From: Ornatilinea sp. | GTDB taxonomy: Bacteria; Chloroflexota; Anaerolineae; Anaerolineales; Anaerolineaceae | NCBI GenBank assembly: GCA_018433975.1 | Contig: JAHDQE010000072.1 | Coordinates: forward strand, 1-57,936 | DNA: 57,936 bases | Direction: 5' to 3' | In this document: piece by piece, positions 17,928 through 26,300 of the stretch | Layout: the number at the start of each line of letters is the position of its first letter | Numbering within the stretch: position 1 is the first letter of the stretch | Notes under the pieces: model-generated | Told to the model about the DNA's origin: nothing | Seen by the model: only the letters and a program-made list of their open reading frames with translations | Database searches by the model: none | Translations under genes and position numbers: made by a program

Positions 17928-18101
17928 AAGTTGCATACAAACATTTATATCCATTACGTTACAGCGCACTGATCTTATACATTGGAGCAACCTCTTGTAG
18001 GAAAATGGTTATTAATTCCTACACTACTTGATGTAGGCGTTCTGATCCTTATCAAATTTGATTTTTTATAGGGCCTGGAATTCGTTGTCTTTGTCTCAAG
18101 C

Positions 18102-18148
18102 CCTGGCTCGTAATCAGTGGGTTCGGGGTTTGAGTCTCCTCTTTGTGG
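18102..18148 (+). pseudogene. Truncated tRNA-Thr(CGT) remnant (3' half only)
   Basis: The geometry is exactly that of a tRNA 3' half. Anticodon stem CCTGG (18102-18106) is followed by a 7-base loop CTCGTAA with anticodon CGT at 18109-18111, then TCAGT. A 5-base variable loop follows, then T-stem CGGGG, 7-base T-loop TTTGAGT (canonical TTCGANT with one change) and CTCCT, then seven acceptor-length bases. Several stem pairs are broken and no D-arm or 5' acceptor strand is visible upstream, so it should not function. tRNA 3' ends are common integration targets, and it abuts repeat copy A. Confidence 0.5.
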
Positions 18149-18390
18149 CGGTCGTAAGACCGCCATTTGCTGTTAATCGGGCGGGACGTTGCCGGGTCCA
18201 CTTATCAATAGTGCAAGGTGGGGGGCGCCGGGTTGTTTTGAAGTTGACATGGCATTCCCCGAAGGATAAAATCGTATCCATACAATTGAAGCAGACAGGG
18301 GAACAGGTTACACTGCGCGGCGCTTCAATCGCCCTCTTCAAATCCTCACTTCGATTCATCGTGACAGCACATCCGGCAGGGCGGCACAGT
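18142..18390 (+). repeat. Degenerate repeat, copy A (GNRA hairpin plus gene-fragment similarity)
   Basis: Bases 18142-18179 are identical to 21887-21924 (38 nt) and contain the perfect hairpin TGGCGGTC-GTAA-GACCGCCA at 18146-18165. Weaker similarity resumes from 18285 (attgaagcag-cagggg) to about 18389 (cacatccgg-cag). In one frame this part reads ALFKSSLRFIVTAHP, matching ALFKSLSQFIVAAHP in copy B. Frame breaks separate the similar parts, so both copies look like decayed descendants of one element. Confidence 0.7.
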
Positions 18391-18514
18391 GTGGCGGCTC
18401 TGCTCCCGGCTATTGGTTGGCGTGGATTCGCGCCGGATCCGGTTCAACAATATGAGGTCTGCTGTAAAAATGGTGGTTCGGCGATGACTTGTTCCATTTA
18501 GACAGGAGTAAACA

Positions 18515-18676
18515 ATGTATCTGGATCCGGGTTCGGGTAGTGTGTTGATTCAAGCCATTCTGGCAGCGGTATTGGGCGTTGGAGTCTTTGTCAAAATCTA
18601 TTGGGGAAAAATTACCTCTTTATTCAGGCCCGAAAAAAACAAAATTTATACGCAGCAAGAGGACATTGAGGATTAG
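18515..18676 (+). CDS. Small single-TM membrane protein (YLDPGSGS type)
   Basis: 53 aa, starting at ATG 18515 with SD caggag (8-base spacing) and ending at TAG 18676, three bases before the methyltransferase GTG. The N-terminus MYLDPGSGSVLIQ leads into one hydrophobic helix (AILAAVLGVGVFV) and a basic, then acidic, cytoplasmic-type tail (KIYWGK... EDIED). I recognise the 'DPGSGS' start from small unnamed proteins found beside methyltransferases and sulfatase-like proteins in Chloroflexota and other phyla. Function unknown; tight coupling suggests it anchors or assists the next two gene products. At 53 codons it is easily missed by gene callers. Confidence 0.8.
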   Translation: MYLDPGSGSVLIQAILAAVLGVGVFVKIYWGKITSLFRPEKNKIYTQQEDIED

Positions 18677-18679
18677 AGA

Positions 18680-20059
18680 GTGAGTGATATCCATCCATCC
18701 TCTTTTCGCGACCCCAGCGGGTTTGTTTTTGAATTTAATGGAGAAATCTACAGGCAAATCAATCTGGTTTACCGTCCGGATTACGATTATCTAATTTCTT
18801 CCGGTTTATTTAAAAACCTGGTAAAGAAGAATTTATTAATTAACCATTCGGAAGTAGATGCTCCGGTTGTTCAGCCCGAAACCGCCTATAAAATTATCAA
18901 GGTGGAACCTGTACGATACCTATCCTATCCTTACGAATGGTCCTTTTCACAATACAAAGACGCAGCTTTATTAACCCTGAAACTGCAAAAAGAGGCTTTA
19001 AACTACGGCATGATCCTGAAGGATGCCAGTGCTTATAATGTGCAGTTTCACCACGGGCATCCGGTATTCATCGATACGCTGAGTTTTTCAAAATATGTAG
19101 AAGGGACTCCCTGGGTGGGGTACAGGCAATTTTGCCAGCATTTCCTGGCCCCATTGGCCTTGATGGCGCTGACGGATATTCGTTTAAGCAGGATGATGGT
19201 CGATTTTATCGATGGAATACCGCTGGATCTGGCGAGCAAACTTCTACCGGCTTCATCCAAGTTCAACTACGGCCTGTTAACCCATATTCATCTGCATGCG
19301 TTGGCCCAATCCAAATATGCGGGCAGCGGCACCGAAGGGAAGAAGGCGGCTGGTTCGGTGAGCAGGATGGGATTGGTGGGTTTGATTGAGAACCTTGAGA
19401 ACACCATCCGGAAATTGAACTGGCATCCTGAAGGGACCGCGTGGGTGGATTATTATCAGGCCACCAATTATTCCGATCATTCGTTTGGAGATAAAATCAA
19501 GATCGTTGAAAGCCTCATCCGGAAAGTTGCTCCCCAAAGCATGATCGATTTAGGGGCCAACACGGGGGTCTTCAGCCGTCTGGCAAAAGGAATTGAGGGG
19601 TGTTCTATCGTATCCACGGATATTGATCCCGGGGCTGTCGAAGTCAATTATCTGGAATCCAAAAAGGCTAAAGAGATCCATCTGCTGCCGCTGCTGATGG
19701 ACCTGACCAACCCTTCGCCGGCTATCGGTTGGGAGAATAAGGAACGAAGCAGCTTTTTCAGCCGCGGTCCGGTGGATCTGGTGATGGCTTTGGCATTGAT
19801 TCATCATTTAGCCATCTCAAACAATCTTCCTCTGGCGAAGATCTCCGGCACCCTGGCAAAATTGGGAAAATATTTGATCATTGAATTCGTCCCAAAGGAA
19901 GACTCTCAGGTGCAAAGGCTGCTGGCTTCCCGGGAGGATATTTTTCCGCTGTATACCATTCAAAATTTTCGGGATACTTTTACAAAAGATTTTAAAATCA
20001 TTGAAGAAATCCCGGTTCAACAAACAAAGCGAACGGTTTTCTTATTAAAAAGAAAATAG
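18680..20059 (+). CDS. Class I SAM methyltransferase with kinase-like N-terminal domain
   Basis: 459 aa from GTG 18680, coupled to the 53-aa gene. The C-terminal half is a Rossmann methyltransferase: motif I IDLGANTGVFSRLA near residue 290, acidic motif II STDIDPGA, and VDLVMALALIHHLA. The N-terminal ~200 residues contain ILKDASAYNVQF followed by GHPVFIDTLSF, which resembles the catalytic loop and metal-binding Asp of protein-kinase-like folds. Similar proteins are annotated as NoeA-like nodulation methyltransferases. The substrate is unknown; the sulfatase-like membrane protein downstream points to a surface glycan or lipid. Confidence 0.78.
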   Translation: MSDIHPSSFRDPSGFVFEFNGEIYRQINLVYRPDYDYLISSGLFKNLVKKNLLINHSEVDAPVVQPETAYKIIKVEPVRYLSYPYEWSFSQYKDAALLTLKLQKEALNYGMILKDASAYNVQFHHGHPVFIDTLSFSKYVEGTPWVGYRQFCQHFLAPLALMALTDIRLSRMMVDFIDGIPLDLASKLLPASSKFNYGLLTHIHLHALAQSKYAGSGTEGKKAAGSVSRMGLVGLIENLENTIRKLNWHPEGTAWVDYYQATNYSDHSFGDKIKIVESLIRKVAPQSMIDLGANTGVFSRLAKGIEGCSIVSTDIDPGAVEVNYLESKKAKEIHLLPLLMDLTNPSPAIGWENKERSSFFSRGPVDLVMALALIHHLAISNNLPLAKISGTLAKLGKYLIIEFVPKEDSQVQRLLASREDIFPLYTIQNFRDTFTKDFKIIEEIPVQQTKRTVFLLKRK

Positions 20060-20092
20060 AAAGAAAAACCGCAAGAAACTCTAATGTAAAAC

Positions 20093-21862
20093 ATGAGAAC
20101 TAAAGCGAATGAAACATTCATAACCTTCGGGAAGAAATACGGTAATCCGGTCTTTATTTTCCGATACCTGTTGATCCCCGATGCATTAATTGTATTTTAC
20201 AGCGCCGTCTTTGCGCTTTTTTCGTCACGGCTCTTCCCTGAAAATGTAAATTATTATTTCTCCCTCAAGTTGTTTGCCGTTTCATCCCTGTTATTGTTGG
20301 TGTTGGTATTTCTGTTGGTGATCCTGCGCGGGGTAAAAAACGATGACCGGTTGTTGGGAGACACCCCAACCTGCCGGGAGGGCTTGAGCAGCGATTTATG
20401 GGTCCTTCTGCTCCCCCTGGCGCCTGTCGTTCAATACATCCTCCGGAATCAGGATACCTTATCCCTGCTCGATTCGATGGTCATAGGGATTATTTTTGTC
20501 ATTCTTTCCTTTGTCTTTATCATCGCCATCCCGGGATTGCTGGGAAAATACTCCCCGGTGCGGTTATTGGTCAGTACCGGTTCAGCGTTTATCTTCACCA
20601 TTGTGAATATGGCTTCTGTCAGCAGTTTTCTTTTCTGGCTTGAAGAAGGAAGTTCCAAGATTCAAATAGGTTTATTCGCTGCTGCGCTGGTCATCACCTG
20701 GTTGTTGTTGGGGTTAAAAGATAAAAAAGATCTGGCCTTTGTTGTTCTGGCCTTTTTCCTGGGGAGTATCGCAATTCAATTTCTGCCCGAAAACAGGAAC
20801 CCTGTGGCATCAACTGATGAGAATTCTTATGAAGAAAATAAATTAATGAATCTGGCAGCGGGAAGGCAGCCTGTCACCACTCCCAATATCTACCTGCTGG
20901 TATACGATGCCTATGTCGCTAACGAGACCATGCTGGAACATAGCATTGATAACCATGAACAGGAAGAATTTCTGGTCGATCAGGGTTTTGTGCTTTATCC
21001 GCATACTTATTCGGTTGGCCCGAGTACGCTTTCTTCGATGAATAAAGTCCTGAATGTTTCGATGGATTCTTATGGCCATTACAGAAGCGGTGTTTCCGGC
21101 GGTGGGACGGTTCAGAAATTGCTCAAGGACCTTAATTATCATACTTTTGGAATTTTTGGATATGATTACATGTTTCGCGGGGTGGGCCCACAATATGATG
21201 ATTACGTTCCTCAGACCGTCATACCTTCTTATCAATTACTGCTATCCGGGATCCTGATGGGGGAGTTCCGGTTTGACATTGGGCTGGAAACCATCAGCCA
21301 CGAAGAATACGTCCAGGCTAAGCGGGAGGTCTTCGCCGAGCCGGGAGAAAGACCCTTCTTCATTTATACCCACTCCGGGTTGCCGGGCCACAGCCAGAAC
21401 TCCGGGGCCTGTCTGCCAAATGAAACCGAATTATACAGAGAGCGGTTGGCGGAAGCCAACGAGGAAATGCGCCAGGACATTGCCCTCATTGCGGAGAACG
21501 ACCCGGGGGCGCTTGTCATCATTGCCGGGGACCACGGGCCCTATCTGACCAAGAACTGCATGTTCACCGGCAGTTATTATGACGGTTCTGAAATATCCAG
21601 AGTGGATTTTCAAGACCGTTATGGTTCTTTCCTGGCGATCCGCTGGCCGGCGGATGAGGGACAGAAGTATGATGATATTGTTGTTTTGCAGGACATTTTC
21701 CCGGCGGTCTTCTCTTATATTTTTCAGGATGAGACCTTGCTGCAATCTAAAATTGAACCGGTTACGGTGGATGCCGGTGTGATTAGCGGAGTCTTTGTGA
21801 AGGATGGCATCCTCTATGGGGGAATCGACGATGGCGAGCCCCTTTTCCTGTCCGGTCGTTAA
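20093..21862 (+). CDS. Membrane-anchored sulfatase/phosphotransferase-like protein
   Basis: 589 aa. Residues ~1-235 hold about six hydrophobic segments. The rest is an extracytoplasmic alkaline-phosphatase-superfamily domain: PNIYLLVYDAYVANET (metal Asp and a Thr where LtaS/EptA-type enzymes have their nucleophile), FFIYTHSGLPGH, and IIAGDHGPYL (metal Asp-His). A sulfatase formylglycine motif (CxPSR) is not seen, which favours a Thr-dependent phospho- or phosphoalcohol transferase or hydrolase over a true sulfatase. It starts 33 bases after the methyltransferase stop, so the three genes look like one envelope-modifying operon. Confidence 0.75.
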   Translation: MRTKANETFITFGKKYGNPVFIFRYLLIPDALIVFYSAVFALFSSRLFPENVNYYFSLKLFAVSSLLLLVLVFLLVILRGVKNDDRLLGDTPTCREGLSSDLWVLLLPLAPVVQYILRNQDTLSLLDSMVIGIIFVILSFVFIIAIPGLLGKYSPVRLLVSTGSAFIFTIVNMASVSSFLFWLEEGSSKIQIGLFAAALVITWLLLGLKDKKDLAFVVLAFFLGSIAIQFLPENRNPVASTDENSYEENKLMNLAAGRQPVTTPNIYLLVYDAYVANETMLEHSIDNHEQEEFLVDQGFVLYPHTYSVGPSTLSSMNKVLNVSMDSYGHYRSGVSGGGTVQKLLKDLNYHTFGIFGYDYMFRGVGPQYDDYVPQTVIPSYQLLLSGILMGEFRFDIGLETISHEEYVQAKREVFAEPGERPFFIYTHSGLPGHSQNSGACLPNETELYRERLAEANEEMRQDIALIAENDPGALVIIAGDHGPYLTKNCMFTGSYYDGSEISRVDFQDRYGSFLAIRWPADEGQKYDDIVVLQDIFPAVFSYIFQDETLLQSKIEPVTVDAGVISGVFVKDGILYGGIDDGEPLFLSGR

Positions 21863-21886
21863 CGCAGTGTGGGGGTGAGTAGTCTG

Positions 21887-22110
21887 TTTGTGGCGGTCGT
21901 AAGACCGCCATTTGCTGTTAATCGAGTGAGGGTGCTCAGCCGATTTATGACTTTCATCAGGTTGGCAATAGATTAAACAGAGATTAAAATTGATCTATAC
22001 TGATTGAAGCAGGCAGGGGGATAGAACACACTGTGCAATATCTCAATGCCCTATTCAAAAGCTTATCCCAATTCATTGTGGCGGCACATCCGGAAGAACA
22101 GCGCAGGTTC
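21887..22110 (+). repeat. Degenerate repeat, copy B (GNRA hairpin plus gene-fragment similarity)
   Basis: Bases 21887-21924 are identical to copy A and include the hairpin at 21891-21910 (8-bp stem, GTAA loop). From 22003 a frame reads IEAGRGIEHTVQYLNALFK and continues through SQFIVAAHPEEQRRF to a stop near 22146, looking like the 3' end of a lost gene. The two copies lie in the same orientation on either side of the 53-aa/methyltransferase/sulfatase operon. Confidence 0.7.
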
Positions 22111-22550
22111 AAAGCGGATGAAAATCGCTGGCAGAGTCATTATTAAAGGTGCGGATTGAATTAACAAAAATGACTATCCGGATTGGGTATCAAATTGTCA
22201 AATAGAATGAGCGATCGATCCGGCGCACTTGAACCATAATCTGTTTTGAGTTTGCCACAGAACCGCTACACCATTCAGCGCGACACATAATGTATTCATA
22301 GCCGTGTTATGCAAAGGGAGATATAAAAACCTTCAAAAGCGGTGCGTGTTAATTGCCAATACTCATACTAATAAATATCAATAATTCGGAATACTATTTT
22401 TAATCACTCAACTCAAGAGCGCGTTGTGTAGTTTGCATCGAGATAGGTGTGCCATAATCCGTTTTCATTGTTCACCCATCGTGAATTTGCTTCCTGCGTT
22501 ATATGGTTGAAATTCTTTTAAGATTCTTCTGTGTAAGGTGAATCTAAAAG

Positions 22551-22578
22551 TTGAATAGTATATAAATTCTTGTATTGT
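22551..22578 (+). promoter_or_regulatory. Candidate promoter of the acetyltransferase gene
   Basis: A TTGAAT -35 element and a TATTGT -10 element are separated by 16 bases and lie 28 bases before ATG 22607. Reasonable sigma-70-type match in an AT-rich gap; no other support. Confidence 0.4.
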
Positions 22579-22606
22579 ATTCATCAGTGAAACTCAGGGG
22601 TATCAG

Positions 22607-23152
22607 ATGAAAATTGCATTTCAGCAAATTTTGTATTTATTTGATGAAGTTAAAAAGATGAATCGTGCGCACATATGGCAATGGGGATGTTGTTGGTTCT
22701 CCCCTGGTTTTTTGATGATATTTTCCTATCGAGTCAATCGTTTTTTCTATCTGCTTTTTGGAAAAGGTTGGTCCGTAGCTCGGGTTATCCTTTCTCCAAT
22801 GTTCTGGATTCTGCGTCCATGGTCCGGGAATTGTGAAATTCACTACCGTGCGGAGATAGGAAAAGGTTTAAGAATATTTCATCCAAGCCTGGGGGTGGTG
22901 ATCTCAGATGCAACCATCGCAGGGGAGAATCTTTGTTTAATCGGGGGAAACTGCATTGGAATCAGAGGAAAATTAAAAAAGGGAGAACTGATGTTGGGCG
23001 ATAATGTCAGCCTGGGGGCTAATGCTGTTGTTCTCGGCCCGGTTAAAGTTGGCAATAATGTTAATATTGGAGCGGGTGCTGTTGTGGTTCGAGATGTTCC
23101 GAATGATGTCACGGTTGTAGGAGTGCCTGCTCACTGTGTGAAAAACAATTAA
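22607..23152 (+). CDS. Serine acetyltransferase-like hexapeptide-repeat enzyme
   Basis: 181 aa. A short helical N-terminus is followed by a left-handed beta-helix: hexapeptide repeats from IHYRAEIGKG through IFHPSLGVVIS, GNCIGIRGK, GDNVSLGANAVVLG, KVGNNVNIGAGAVVV and a closing VPAHCVKNN. The histidine in the FHPSLG turn corresponds to the CysE catalytic His region. The N-terminus is shorter than in housekeeping CysE (about 270 aa), like serine acetyltransferases found in polysaccharide loci, so O-acetylation of a sugar or serine in envelope metabolism is possible. It stands alone, with its own promoter candidate and no cysK neighbour. Confidence 0.75.
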   Translation: MKIAFQQILYLFDEVKKMNRAHIWQWGCCWFSPGFLMIFSYRVNRFFYLLFGKGWSVARVILSPMFWILRPWSGNCEIHYRAEIGKGLRIFHPSLGVVISDATIAGENLCLIGGNCIGIRGKLKKGELMLGDNVSLGANAVVLGPVKVGNNVNIGAGAVVVRDVPNDVTVVGVPAHCVKNN

Positions 23153-23237
23153 AAATAAATTGGCAACCCTTTCTGATCTTTCCGTCCCACGAGAAAAATG
23201 GGGCGGATTGCTTTAACCCGGGGAACTAAACAGCCGG

Positions 23238-23267
23238 TTGAACCGTCTGGTCTTTACAGGATACAAT
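23238..23267 (+). promoter_or_regulatory. Candidate promoter of the macroglobulin gene
   Basis: TTGAAC (23238-23243) and TACAAT (23262-23267) are 18 bases apart. The implied start of transcription near 23274 is about 50 bases before ATG 23325. This argues against the longer reading frame that begins at 23238, which would lie on the -35 box. Confidence 0.5.
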
Positions 23268-23324
23268 ATGCATATCCTGTGTATTCTCAGACAGCGTACC
23301 GGGCAAAAGAAGGAGGGTCCCCCC

Positions 23325-26300
23325 ATGGCCAACAAGGATAAACATTTATTCAGCGGATATCGATTTCTGGCAATTATTCTTATCCCCTTGCTTGCGGCAG
23401 CTGCCGTGTTTGTGGCGCTGCGTTCAGGGTGGTTTGACAAATCTACCGCACAATTGATCCCTGTAGAAGACGGCGGCAGATCTATCAATACGGGAGGTAT
23501 TACCGATATGCCGGATAACCAGGCGAATGTACCCTTTCAACTCAGTGAAGGCCGGCCCCAGCCTCAGGTGACCCCCACCGTGCTGCCGGCCGAGAAAGAA
23601 CTCCTCACGGAAGAGGAAATCGACCAGATTCTGGCGCGTCTGCCCGACTTGCCGGAGGATGCGGCCGAGCAGGTGGATTTCCAGTTCCCTCAGGAACCAA
23701 TCCCCCCGCCGCGCACCGGCCAGACGGTGGAACAATCCTTCCCGCCCGCCAGCACCGATATCCAGCAGCCCACACAGGAAGCAACCGGGCCGCTGGAAGT
23801 GCTGCGTTATGCGCCCGAAGGCGAGATTTCGATTGCACCGTTCATCAGTGTGACCTTTAACCAGCCTATGGTGGCTCTGGCAACCCTTGCGGACCTTGCG
23901 GAACAGGACGTCCCCGTTCAGGTTGAACCGTCCCTTCCGGGGACCTGGCGCTGGGTAGGGGCCAAGACCCTGACCTTTGAATATGATTCGGAACAGATTG
24001 ACCGCCTGCCCAAGGCCACCGAATATCACGTTACCGTCCCGGTCGGGACGAAATCGGCTGCCGGCGGTGTGCTGGCCGAGGCTGTTGAGTGGACCTTTAC
24101 CACACCCCCACCGGCAGCGACGACGATGTATCCTTCTAACAATTCCCAACCCGCCGACCCTCTGTTCTTTATTGGTTTTGACCAGCGTATCGATCCGGAG
24201 GCCGTGTTGGAGACTGTTCAGGTTATGGCCGGCAGCCAGTCCGTCAGTCTCAAGCTGGCCGATTCCAATGACGTGAAAGCCGATAAGACCGTTAACAGTC
24301 TGGCGGAGAACACGCCGGAAGGACGCTGGCTGGCGTTTCGCGCCGCACAGCCCCTCCCGCTGGATACCGGAATCACCGTGACAATCGGCCCGGGAACCCC
24401 TTCGGCGGAAGGGCCGCTGCTGACGACGGAGGCACAGTCGTACAGCTTCCGCACCTATGCTCCCTTGCGGGTGGAGAATTACAGCTGTTCGTGGTCAAAT
24501 AACAATGACACCTGCCGTCCGTTGGCCCCATTCTATATCCGTTTCAACAATCCGCTTGATCTGGATACTTTTCAGGAGGGGATGCTCACCGTTCAGCCCG
24601 AACTGCCCGGCGTTTCTGCCAATGCGTATGGAAATACCATCCAAATTCAGGGCGCGACGGAAGGACAGACCACTTACACGGTGGTGGTGGATGGCAGTAT
24701 TCAGGATATTTACGGCCAGCAGTTGGGCAAAGATGAGCGTTTGACCTTCAAGGTGGGCAAGGCCGACGCGGTGCTGGTCGGACCGGATCAGAGCTTCCTG
24801 ACCCTCGATCCGGCTGCGGATCCGCCGGTATTCTCGGTTTATGCCATCAATTACGCTAAATTGGATGTGCAGATCTATGCCGTCCAGCCCTCGGATTGGC
24901 CGGTCTATAAACAATACCTGCGGGATTACCAGCGCACCGATATTCCGGTGGATGCACCGGGGAACCTGGTGCTGGACGAGACTCTCGCGGTGGAATCCCC
25001 GGCGGATAAATTGACCGAGGTGAAAATCGATTTGAAGCAGGTTATGGACGGCAGTTACGGCCACTTTATCGTCATTGTCAAACCGCATGCCGGCCTGTTT
25101 GATAAAAATGAATACTGGCGAACCGTGCAGGCCTGGGTTCAGATCACGCAGATCGGCGTGGATGCTTTCGTGGACCACAGCGAGATGGTGGCCTGGACAA
25201 CCGCGCTGAAGGACGGCGCGCCGCTGGCCAATGTGACGCTGGAGACCGGCGAGACCGGGCGGCAGATCACCACCGATGAAGAGGGTGTGGCCCGCTTTGC
25301 CATTCCGAATGGCGCTTCTTATCTGGTCGCTACAGCAGGCGCCGACCAGGCTCTGCTGCCCAATTCATCGTATTTCTGGGATGATTCCACCTGGCAGCGG
25401 CGCTCGGTGCAGGATGAACTGCGCTGGTATGTGTTTGACGACCGCCAGATGTACAAACCCGGCGAAGAAGTGCATGTCAAAGGGTGGCTGCGGCGGATTG
25501 GCAACAAGCAGGATGGCGATGTGGGTCTGGCGGGCAGTGCGGTTACCGCAGTGCGCTATACCCTCACCGGGCCGCAGGGCAATGAGATTGAGAGCGGCCG
25601 GGTGGATGTGAACTCTCTGGGCGGCTTCGATTTTGCGATGACCCTGCCCGAAAAGGTTAATTTGGGCAGCGCGCAGCTCTATTTTGAGGCCGAAGGCAGC
25701 CTGGGCGGGCTGTACGGCATCCAGTACTATCACAGTTTTCAAATCCAGGAATTCCGCCGGCCGGAGTTTGAGGTCACCGCCCGCAATGAGACTCCCGGCC
25801 CGTACTTCGCCGGTGAGCAGGCCACGGTGGCGGTTGAGGCCAAGTATTACGCCGGCGGCCCGCTGCCCGATGCCGAGGTAACCTGGCAGGTGACTTCTTC
25901 ACCCGGCAGCTACTCCCCACCCAACTGGCCGGACTTTACTTTTGGTTCGTGGACGCCCTGGTGGTATTACAGTTATGATTTCTATGACTCAATAAGCTAT
26001 GAGGATTCTCAGTACCAAACCTTTACGGGGCGGACGGACAGCAGCGGAATGCATTACCTGAACCTAGATTTCGAAACTCCTGAAAATATGCGCCCGATCA
26101 GCGTTACTGCTGAGGCCACGGTGATGGACGTCAACCGCCAGGCCTGGACCGATCGCACCAATTTGCTGGTACACCCCGCAAGCCTGTATGTCGGCCTGCG
26201 CAGCGACCGCTACTTTGTGGAACGCGGCCAGCCTCTGAAGATGGACTTCATTGTCACCGATCTGGATGGCAATCCCGTGGAGGACCGTCTGGTGGAGATG

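Larger units (their letters stand above)
17928..18514. other. Intergenic stretch with tRNA remnant, hairpins and repeat copy A
   Basis: 587 bases between the kinase and the 53-aa gene. It holds an imperfect hairpin with 8-bp arms (TGTAGGAA 17996-18003, TTCCTACA 18016-18023), a dead 3'-half tRNA (18102-18148) and copy A of a repeat that recurs at 21887. The open frame across 18058-18501 shows no family resemblance beyond a short segment shared with copy B, and crosses the tRNA remnant, so it is not called as a gene. Confidence 0.6.
21863..22606. other. Intergenic stretch with repeat copy B
   Basis: 744 bases without a supported gene. The left third is repeat copy B (21887-22110), followed by a short in-frame remnant to a stop near 22146. 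From about 22200 to 22550 I see only AT-rich unique sequence, then a candidate promoter for the acetyltransferase. There is no convincing terminator beyond the copy-B hairpin. Confidence 0.55.

Noticed and set aside
17975..18166. 63-codon minus-strand frame reading GDSNPEPTDYE
   Set aside because: This is the usual false frame produced on the antisense of tRNA anticodon and T-arms.
18058..18501. 147-codon open frame on the plus strand
   Set aside because: It crosses the tRNA remnant and the repeat, has no SD and no family resemblance outside the short remnant shared with copy B.
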